From Bacteroidales bacterium (lineage in GTDB: Bacteria > Bacteroidota > Bacteroidia > Bacteroidales > BM520), in the NCBI GenBank assembly GCA_023230285.1, contig JALNXP010000025.1, forward strand, positions 1 through 15,825: a stretch of 15,825 bases of DNA. The letters are read 5' to 3'. The notes under the pieces were generated by a model. The model had not been told where the DNA came from, searched no databases, and worked only from the letters and a program-made list of their open reading frames with translations. Positions 5,794 to 12,871 of the stretch are shown here, in pieces. Position numbers and translations under genes: made by a program. Numbering within the stretch: the first letter of the stretch is position 1; the number at the start of each line of letters is the position of its first letter.

Positions 5794-7359
5794 ATGATAA
5801 GAAAATATCCTATAGGAATACAGAGTTTTGAGAAAATTATTAATGAAGGTTATCTTTATATCGATAAAACCGAATTTGTATACAACTTAGCCCATACAGG
5901 AAATATATATTTCCTCAGCCGTCCGCGGCGTTTTGGTAAAAGCCTGCTGCTTTCGACAATGGAAGCATATTTTCTTGGAAAAAAAGAGCTGTTCAAAGGA
6001 CTGAAAATAGACAAATTGGAAAAAGAATGGATAAAATATCCGGTTCTGCATTTGGATTTTAATGCAGAAAGATACAAGACCGCTGAAGATGTGGACTTAA
6101 TTATTAATAGGCATTTGAATTTATGGGAAGATATTTATGGCAAAAATGAAAGAGAAATTTCACATTCCGACCGTTTGATTGGCATCTTACAGCGTGCTAA
6201 AGAAAAGACCGGTCGTCAGGTGGTTGTGCTTGTTGATGAATACGACAAGCCGATGCTGCAAGTGATGCACGATGCCGCAATGCTCGATGAGTATAGAAGT
6301 ATATTCAAAGGCTTTTACGGCATTTTTAAAACAGCAGACCCTTATCTTAAGTTTGTATTTTTGACCGGTGTCACAAAATTCGGCAAAGTCAGCGTATTCA
6401 GCGACTTAAACAACCTGAACGACATCTCGATGTGGTCTGAGGTTGAAGGTGTCTGCGGCATCACAAAAGATGAAATGCTTAACAACTTTGATAAAGATAT
6501 ACATGAGTTGGGTAAAAGTAACGATTTAAGCTACGAAGAAACATGCCAAGAGCTGAAATTATGGTATGACGGCTATCATTTTTGCGAAGACAGCGAAGGC
6601 ATATATAATCCGTTCAGCTTGTTAAATGTTTTTCAGAAAAAAAGATTTCAAGATTATTGGTTTGCAACCGGCACACCGACATTTCTTGCAAACATGCTGA
6701 AAAAAGGCAACTACAATATGATAGATGTAGAAAAATCTAATATGAGAGATATAGACATGTTAAAGATAACTGTAGATTCCGGAGATCCTGTGCAAATATT
6801 GTATCAGAGTGGCTATCTGACAATAAAAAATTACAACAAAAGATCCGGCGTTTATACTTTGGGATTTCCAAATCAGGAAGTTAAAGAGAGCTTTTACGCA
6901 TGTCTCGCTCCTGTGTTCTTAGAAGTAAGACCCGAAAAAATCATGTCTGTCAGCATTGACATCAAAAACCGCCTTTTAGATGACGACATTGACGGCTTTA
7001 TAAATATCATGAAAGATTTTTTACCTAAAATACCTTATTTTTTTCATAGCAATCAAAAGACTGATGAACGCCATTTTCAGGAGATATTCTATATATTATT
7101 ATTGTCTGCAGGTTTAGTTTCTCGTGTGGAAGAATATTCCGCACTTGGACGTTCCGACATAATAGCTGAAAGCGATATTTCTGTATTTGTCTTCGAACTT
7201 AAGATGGACAAGCCTGTCGAAGAAGCTATGCAGCAGATAGAAAACAAGGCATACATCGAGCAATATCGTGTTACCAAGAAAAATCTTTATGCAATAGGAG
7301 TGTCTTTTAATTCTGAAAAACGTTGTATTGAAGATTATAAGTTTAAGGCTATTGTATAG
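5794..7359 (+). CDS. AAA-ATPase-like / PD-(D/E)XK nuclease-fold protein (DUF1703 type)
   Basis: A 521-residue protein of the two-domain family that joins an AAA-ATPase-like N-terminus to a C-terminal PD-(D/E)XK domain. The start (RKYPIGIQSFEKIINEGYLYIDKT) is the usual one for the family, so the ATG at 5794 is chosen; the frame also holds an ATG at 5755, but a -7 box overlaps it. A Walker A-like loop RPRRFGKS is at 43-50, a Walker B-like LVDEYDKP at 146-153. The nuclease-fold signature is GRSD (Asp455), FELK (Glu468, Lys470) and a following glutamine pair (480-481), so the catalytic set looks intact. Members are abundant and often multicopy in gut and oral Bacteroidota and Fusobacteria; their function is not established, and links to mobile elements or defence are guesses. 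It lies 43 nt before sbcD on the same strand. No terminal repeats or target-site duplication were seen around it. Confidence 0.88.
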   Translation: MIRKYPIGIQSFEKIINEGYLYIDKTEFVYNLAHTGNIYFLSRPRRFGKSLLLSTMEAYFLGKKELFKGLKIDKLEKEWIKYPVLHLDFNAERYKTAEDVDLIINRHLNLWEDIYGKNEREISHSDRLIGILQRAKEKTGRQVVVLVDEYDKPMLQVMHDAAMLDEYRSIFKGFYGIFKTADPYLKFVFLTGVTKFGKVSVFSDLNNLNDISMWSEVEGVCGITKDEMLNNFDKDIHELGKSNDLSYEETCQELKLWYDGYHFCEDSEGIYNPFSLLNVFQKKRFQDYWFATGTPTFLANMLKKGNYNMIDVEKSNMRDIDMLKITVDSGDPVQILYQSGYLTIKNYNKRSGVYTLGFPNQEVKESFYACLAPVFLEVRPEKIMSVSIDIKNRLLDDDIDGFINIMKDFLPKIPYFFHSNQKTDERHFQEIFYILLLSAGLVSRVEEYSALGRSDIIAESDISVFVFELKMDKPVEEAMQQIENKAYIEQYRVTKKNLYAIGVSFNSEKRCIEDYKFKAIV

Positions 7360-7361
7360 TA

Positions 7362-7378
7362 ATTGTTTAATGTTTAGG
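7362..7378 (+). repeat. 17-nt dispersed intergenic repeat, copy 1
   Basis: ATTGTTTAATGTTTAGG here is identical to 15098-15114. It fills the short gap between the DUF1703-family gene and sbcD. A related shorter piece (TGTTTAATGTT) is at 2452-2462 in front of the NimA-like gene. It may be a remnant of an intergenic repeat family of this genome or chance in AT-rich DNA. Confidence 0.5.
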
Positions 7379-7402
7379 AAGGATATTTGAACTCTGGAAT
7401 TA

Positions 7403-8638
7403 ATGAAAATCTTACATACCGCTGATTGGCATTTGGGACAAAATTTTTATTGTTTTGATAGAACTAATGAGTATATCGACTTTTTTCGACAGCTGAAGGG
7501 CATTGTCGCTGAAGAACAGCCCGATGCGCTTGTGATTTCAGGCGACATCTTCGATACTGCCGTTCCATCTAATGCTATCGTGAAATTATATAATAATGAG
7601 TTGATAGATATTGTCAAAAACAGCCCTGATATGAAAATAGTAGTCATCTCCGGCAACCATGATTCGCCATCAAAGTTGGAAGTTGCGGAGTCGCTGTGGG
7701 CTAATTTTAATGTCTCTATAATTGGAACTCTCAACAAAGTTGATAATTGTTATAATTATGATAAACTGATAGTGCCTGTAGTGCATGATAATGAGACTAT
7801 TGCATATATACTCGCTGTGCCTTATATACATGCGTCTAATTATCCGCCGTTGGGCGATTCTTATGCTGATAAGGTGGCAGGCTTATATAAACTGCTGTTG
7901 TTTCGTATCGCCGATAGACCTGATAACGTGCCGGTTATTGCTTTGGGACATCTTTCTGTGGCTAATGCCGATTTTTCAGGACATAAGGTGGTGAAATATT
8001 CTGATAATGCTGATGACTTAATGCCTATTATAGGCGGAGTCGACAGCGTAACTGCCGATGTGTTTGATGATGCTTTATCTTATGTCGCACTCGGACATTT
8101 CCATCAGGCACAGCACCTTGGACAGGAAAATGTCAGATACGCAGGCTCGCCGATTGCTGTCTCGTTCGATGAAAAGTATAAGCATTTTGTTACCATTGCC
8201 GAATTTAACGGTGCTGATTTAAAGGATGTTAGATTGAAAGAGATAACGCCTTTGAAGCCGTTGTTCGATATTGCTGATAAGGCTGTGCCTTTTGAAGATG
8301 CTAAAAAAATGGTTGCTGCGTTACCAAACGACTTGTCTGCTTATCTGCGCGTTAACGTACTTGTCGAAGGTGTCAATATTCCGAATATGTTTGAGCAAAT
8401 TAGTGAACTTACTGAAAATAAGAAGGTTAATTTGTGCTTGGTGAGACCTGTCTATCCTGAAACAGAGGCAAAACAGTCTCCGTTTTTGGTGGAATCTGTC
8501 GCTCATTTTAAAGAGATGTCACCTTTGGATATTGCAAATTATGTGTATAAAGAGAAATATTCTATTGAGATGCCGGATGAGCTAAAAAAGTGCTTTAGCC
8601 TTGTAATCAACGAATTGTCAACAGAAGAAGGGGTATAA
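7403..8638 (+). CDS. sbcD: SbcCD nuclease, SbcD (Mre11-like) subunit
   Basis: A 411-residue metallophosphoesterase with the Mre11/SbcD motif series: D8-x-H10 in HTADWHLGQ, GDIFD (Asp48), GNHDS (Asn85, His86, Asp87), then GHLS near residue 180 and GHFHQAQ near 233, which together bind two Mn ions. With SbcC it forms the ATP-dependent exonuclease and endonuclease that opens DNA hairpins, trims blocked or protein-bound ends and degrades palindrome cruciforms. Length is in the usual SbcD range (about 375-415). The gene ends one base before sbcC, so the two are translationally coupled. A near-match to the -7 box (GATATTTG, 7382-7389) precedes the start, but cotranscription with the upstream gene is equally possible. 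Product assignment is firm. Confidence 0.96.
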   Translation: MKILHTADWHLGQNFYCFDRTNEYIDFFRQLKGIVAEEQPDALVISGDIFDTAVPSNAIVKLYNNELIDIVKNSPDMKIVVISGNHDSPSKLEVAESLWANFNVSIIGTLNKVDNCYNYDKLIVPVVHDNETIAYILAVPYIHASNYPPLGDSYADKVAGLYKLLLFRIADRPDNVPVIALGHLSVANADFSGHKVVKYSDNADDLMPIIGGVDSVTADVFDDALSYVALGHFHQAQHLGQENVRYAGSPIAVSFDEKYKHFVTIAEFNGADLKDVRLKEITPLKPLFDIADKAVPFEDAKKMVAALPNDLSAYLRVNVLVEGVNIPNMFEQISELTENKKVNLCLVRPVYPETEAKQSPFLVESVAHFKEMSPLDIANYVYKEKYSIEMPDELKKCFSLVINELSTEEGV

Positions 8639-8639
8639 G

Positions 8640-11600
8640 ATGAAAATAGTAAAGATTAGTATTACCAATTTGGCGGCAATAGAGAAGGCTGAAATAGATT
8701 TTGAGAGTGCGCCGCTTGCTAACGAACCTCTTTTTTTGATTTGCGGAGAAACAGGTGCCGGCAAAAGTACAATTTTAGATGCTGTCTGTTTGGCTTTATA
8801 TGATAATATGCCTCGTTTGTTATATGCTCCTAATGAGGATTTTACGGAATCGTTGACTGCAACTGCAAAAAAATCTAAGGCTGCCGATGCTGAAGATGGA
8901 CAGAAAAGAGTAGAACAAATTACAGTAAAAGTTAATGATACGCGCAACATTTTACGGCGTGGAACAGGTTTTGGACAGGCAGAAGTTATATTTGAAACTG
9001 ATGGCGATAATCGCTATAAGGCAACATGGACAGTTAGTCGTGCTCATTCAAAACCTAACGGCAAATTGCAAGTGCGCACACGCCGCCTCGAAAATCTGAA
9101 AACAGGAGATGTCACAAGCTCTATAGACACTTGTAATAAAGAAATTGTAAATTTAATAGGCTTGAATTTTGAACAGTTTACCCGAACTGTACTGTTGGCA
9201 CAAAATCAATTTGCAAAATTCATTAACGCTAATGAAAATGAGAAGTCGGCTATCCTTCAGATGCTCACAGGAGTAGATGTATATTCGAAAATATCAAGGA
9301 AGATTTTTACAAAATATAATGATATTAAAAATGAGTTAACTGTATTAAAAAAAAGTGCCTCTAATGTTACTTTGTTGTCCGCTGAAGAAATCCAAAATAT
9401 AGAGAATGAAATTTCATCTTTGAAAAATAAATTTATTGAACTCGATGGCTATAAAAATCAGCTGAAGAACAACATTCAATGGCTTTCGGATTTTGAGCGT
9501 AAACAGTCTGCTTATACAAACAGCCTTGCTGACGTAAGTGCCGTTTCTGAAAAATATAATTCTGATGAAACTAAGATTATCAAAAGTTTGTTGACAAAGT
9601 ATGATACTACTTCAGATGTCAGACAAATGGTGAGTAAAAAGTTAACTGCGGAGAAAGATTTGATTGCGTGGAAAGATAAAATGCAAGTCTGTAAAGAGGA
9701 GTTCGGTAGGGCAACGGCTTTGAAAAACAGGCTGAATTTATATATAGAAAAATTGAAACAGGATATTTCCGAACTTGATATTTTTATCCAAAAAGAAGAT
9801 AAAAATAAGTCGATGTATGCAGAGACAAATACCATTGTCGGACTTTTTAATCAAATAAAAGATTATAATGATACAAATGAAAAGTATAAGAAATCAATAC
9901 AACTGATTCATAATGAATTAGATGATAATTATAAACTTCAGGATAAAAGTAAACAAGACACTGATGAGTTGAAGCAGAAATTGGAAAATGCCAATATTGT
10001 TTTAAATTCTAAAACTGAAATTGTTGATAGCTTTGATAATAAGGGTGTTATACTTAAACGTACAGAATTTGTTAATGACAATGTTTTAATTTCTGAGATT
10101 AAACATCATGCTGCCGATGTTGCTTTGGTTTGTAAAAACATAGAGGATGCAACAAAGAAGCGGAATGATTTGTTTAAGGAGTTAAATGATTTAGAATGTA
10201 AATGTGTTGATTTACAGGCTGTCGAGCGGGAAAGTAAGGTGGCTTTAGATGTTAGTAAAAATTTATATGATGTTCAGAAACTTACAACTGTCGAATGGGT
10301 AAAAGAAGCGAGAGCGAGTTTGAAGCCCGGAGTTGCTTGTCCTGTTTGTGGTAGTACTGAACATAAATATGATGAAAACTATGAGTTGAGTTCGGAACTT
10401 CTCAGCAAGGCAAAGTCTTGCGCCGATGAAGCACAAAGCACTTGGATAGAGGCTAATACAAATCTGCAAAGAACTGAAGCTCGAAAAATACAGTGCGAAA
10501 CGGAATATAATGATATTATAATCAGTTTGGAGAATTTGCAGAAAGATTTGGAAAATAAAAAAGCCAAATTGTCGGAATCGCTTAAGACGTTGGAAATTTC
10601 CGATACTGATGAATTGGAAAAAATATCAATGGAACTTATTGCCAGAAAAGATAATAATGACAAGAATATCAGTTTGTTAGATGCTAAATTGAATGAAATA
10701 CAGCTTTTGAATACTGAGATAATATCATTACGAGAAAAAGTAAAATCTAAAGAGAAAGATTATAATGATTCTATGGATAAGTTGCAGAAAATCAGCAATA
10801 ATATTAACGAACAGGAGAATAAAATCAATACTAATACATCATTGATTGAACAAAATTCGCAGAATATTACTGCAAATATGTCCAAGTTGGAGACGTTAAT
10901 AACTTTGCATGATTGGAAAGAGCAGTGGGCTGAGACAAAAGATGCTTTTGTGTCGAATCTTATTGTTAACAACAATAAATGGGTGGAGAGTAATAATAAA
11001 TTAGTGAAATTTAATGACGATTTACAGAAATATCTTTCCTGTTATAATAGTTGTGAAGTGATGTATAATGAAATTATTACTTTAGATAGTTCTATTCAAA
11101 ATGCTGATATTAATGTAGATGGAAGTAAGAAATGTTCGAGCCTTGAGCTGCAGAATATGTTTGCATCGCTGAAGACGAATATAGAGACGGCACAAAATCA
11201 AATAACTAAAGCACATCAGGATATAGATGAAACGGAACAATCTGTAAATCAGTTTATTGCTGATTATTCTTGTGAAAATGGAGAGCTTACATATAATGAA
11301 ATATTTGATTTAATGAAGTTAAGTAATGAAGATGTGAGTAGTAAGCGTAATTATTTGATGTTATTAGAGAAGAGTCTGTCGGAGGTTGAGACGAAAGTTA
11401 AAGTTTCTGTGGAAGAGTTGGAGCTTCATCAGCAGTCGAAAAACAAACCTTCGTTAGAAGAAACGCCGGAGACGTTGAGTGAAAAGCTGAGTGCGCAAGA
11501 GGTTGATATAGCGACTGTTAATGAAAGTCGGATTAAGTTGGAAACTCAACTTGAGACTAACAGAAACAATATAAAACAGAGGCAGGCTGTGGCATTGGAA

Positions 11601-12128
11601 TTGGAAGCCAAGAGTGAGGAGTATGGGTATTGGGCAACGCTTAATGATTTGTTTGGCTCTGCGACCGGTGCCAAGTTCAGGAACATAGCGCAGGCGTTTA
11701 CATTGCGTTTTTTGCTCGAAAAAGCTAATTATCATTTAGCAACTTTAAGCGATAGGTATCGTTTGAGGTGTCAGACGGATTCGTTGAGTTTGCTTATTGA
11801 GGACAACTATTCCGGTGGCGATGTCCGTCCGGCTTCGACTTTGTCGGGCGGTGAGTCGTTTTTGGTGTCTTTGTCGTTAGCTTTAGGCTTGTCTTCACTA
11901 AATGACGACCGCTTGCGGGTAGATACCTTATTTATAGATGAAGGCTTTGGCACGTTGTCGGAAGATTGTCTGTCGGTGGTTATGGATGCTTTGGGCAGAC
12001 TTCAGGGACAGGGCAGAAAAGTCGGTATCATAAGCCATGTAGCGGAGTTGCGCGAGAGGATTAAAGTACAGATAAGAGTTAATAGAATCGACAATGTCCG
12101 CAGCAAAATAGAGGTAGTTTCTAATTAG
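8640..12128 (+). CDS. sbcC: SbcCD nuclease, SbcC (Rad50-like SMC ATPase) subunit
   Basis: A 1162-residue SMC-type ATPase. Walker A is GETGAGKST (36-44), with the Q-loop region following near LLAQNQFAKF. Two long Lys/Glu/Asn-rich coiled-coil arms flank a zinc hook CPVC at 567-570, through which two molecules join. The C-terminal head has the ABC signature LSGGES (1068-1073) and Walker B LFIDEGFG (1097-1104), then an H-loop histidine in GIISHV. The ATPase gates the SbcD nuclease. Length is in the family range (E. coli SbcC is about 1050). A single base separates it from sbcD; the purine-rich end of sbcD supplies a possible ribosome site. Its stop overlaps by 4 nt the stop of the convergent tcdA gene. 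The coiled-coil part is very AT-rich, as expected for its Lys/Asn-rich composition. Confidence 0.96.
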   Translation: MKIVKISITNLAAIEKAEIDFESAPLANEPLFLICGETGAGKSTILDAVCLALYDNMPRLLYAPNEDFTESLTATAKKSKAADAEDGQKRVEQITVKVNDTRNILRRGTGFGQAEVIFETDGDNRYKATWTVSRAHSKPNGKLQVRTRRLENLKTGDVTSSIDTCNKEIVNLIGLNFEQFTRTVLLAQNQFAKFINANENEKSAILQMLTGVDVYSKISRKIFTKYNDIKNELTVLKKSASNVTLLSAEEIQNIENEISSLKNKFIELDGYKNQLKNNIQWLSDFERKQSAYTNSLADVSAVSEKYNSDETKIIKSLLTKYDTTSDVRQMVSKKLTAEKDLIAWKDKMQVCKEEFGRATALKNRLNLYIEKLKQDISELDIFIQKEDKNKSMYAETNTIVGLFNQIKDYNDTNEKYKKSIQLIHNELDDNYKLQDKSKQDTDELKQKLENANIVLNSKTEIVDSFDNKGVILKRTEFVNDNVLISEIKHHAADVALVCKNIEDATKKRNDLFKELNDLECKCVDLQAVERESKVALDVSKNLYDVQKLTTVEWVKEARASLKPGVACPVCGSTEHKYDENYELSSELLSKAKSCADEAQSTWIEANTNLQRTEARKIQCETEYNDIIISLENLQKDLENKKAKLSESLKTLEISDTDELEKISMELIARKDNNDKNISLLDAKLNEIQLLNTEIISLREKVKSKEKDYNDSMDKLQKISNNINEQENKINTNTSLIEQNSQNITANMSKLETLITLHDWKEQWAETKDAFVSNLIVNNNKWVESNNKLVKFNDDLQKYLSCYNSCEVMYNEIITLDSSIQNADINVDGSKKCSSLELQNMFASLKTNIETAQNQITKAHQDIDETEQSVNQFIADYSCENGELTYNEIFDLMKLSNEDVSSKRNYLMLLEKSLSEVETKVKVSVEELELHQQSKNKPSLEETPETLSEKLSAQEVDIATVNESRIKLETQLETNRNNIKQRQAVALELEAKSEEYGYWATLNDLFGSATGAKFRNIAQAFTLRFLLEKANYHLATLSDRYRLRCQTDSLSLLIEDNYSGGDVRPASTLSGGESFLVSLSLALGLSSLNDDRLRVDTLFIDEGFGTLSEDCLSVVMDALGRLQGQGRKVGIISHVAELRERIKVQIRVNRIDNVRSKIEVVSN

Positions 12129-12871
12129 GCTTTGTCTTCTGCATTTTGCTTTTTAAGCAGGTCGCGGATTACTTCGCCGGCAATCATGCAGCCAAAAATA
12201 GCCGGCAGGTAAGATATAGTTCCTCGTACAGAGCGTTGGTTGTTAGCTCCCGATGTGGTGATGACGGCATCAGGGTTGGGCGTTTCCGTAGAAAAAACTA
12301 CTTTTACGTTTTTATAGATGCCGTTTTTGCGTAGCCGTTGTCTGAAAGCGGCGGCTAATCCGTCATTATAGGTTTTAGAAATGTCGGCAACTTGAATTTT
12401 GGTTGGGTCTATACGTCCGCCGGCACCCATAGAGCTGATTATCGGGATGTTACGCGTTATTGCTCCAAGACATAAAGCTACTTTGGGAACTAAAGTATCT
12501 ATGGCATCGATGATGTAGTTAAAGTTTTCACTATCAAGTAGTTCAGCTATGTCGGCGGCGGTTAAGAATTTGTTGATTGTATTTATCTGCAGCTGTGGGT
12601 TTATGTTTTTAAAATGCAGTTTCAGAACTTCTGTTTTGCACATTCCGACAGTTTTGTGGGTAGCAGGAAGCTGCCGGTTGATGTTGGTTTCGCTCACTGT
12701 ATCGCCGTCAACGAGGGTTATTTTGCCGATGCCTGCGCGACAGATACACTCGGCACTATAAGCACCGACACCGCCGGTGCCTACTATCAGTATGTTGCCG
12801 GCAGATAATGTCTTAACACCATCTTCGCCAATAAGTAATTCGGTACGTGACTGCCATTCGTTATTCATCAT
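12125..12871 (-). CDS. tcdA: tRNA threonylcarbamoyladenosine dehydratase (ThiF/E1-like)
   Basis: A 248-residue ThiF/MoeB/E1-like protein of the TcdA (CsdL/YgdL) type, which uses ATP to cyclise t6A37 of ANN-decoding tRNAs into ct6A. The adenylate-binding glycine loop GTGGVG is at 31-36, followed by LVDGD (Asp55), the E1-type N-x-N-R-Q motif at 63-67, a TVGMCKTEV helix and IDAIDT (121-126). The block SSMGAGGRIDPTKI and the DGLAAAFRQRLRK helix separate it from MoeB and ThiF, as does the lack of the zinc CxxC pairs. Its ATG overlaps the last 11 nt of the helicase gene (8 nt if the second of the two adjacent ATGs is used), so it is probably translated by coupling from the same message. The reason for this pairing is unknown. 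It ends tail to tail with sbcC. Confidence 0.92.
   Translation of the reverse strand: MMNNEWQSRTELLIGEDGVKTLSAGNILIVGTGGVGAYSAECICRAGIGKITLVDGDTVSETNINRQLPATHKTVGMCKTEVLKLHFKNINPQLQINTINKFLTAADIAELLDSENFNYIIDAIDTLVPKVALCLGAITRNIPIISSMGAGGRIDPTKIQVADISKTYNDGLAAAFRQRLRKNGIYKNVKVVFSTETPNPDAVITTSGANNQRSVRGTISYLPAIFGCMIAGEVIRDLLKKQNAEDKA

Noticed and set aside
5755..7359. The DUF1703-family gene as part of an insertion sequence
   Set aside because: No terminal inverted repeats, target duplication or transposase motif were found on either side.
7382..7389. Promoter box GATATTTG before sbcD
   Set aside because: It deviates at the first base of TAnnTTTG and would leave only a few leader bases; kept as a possibility within the sbcD entry but not called.
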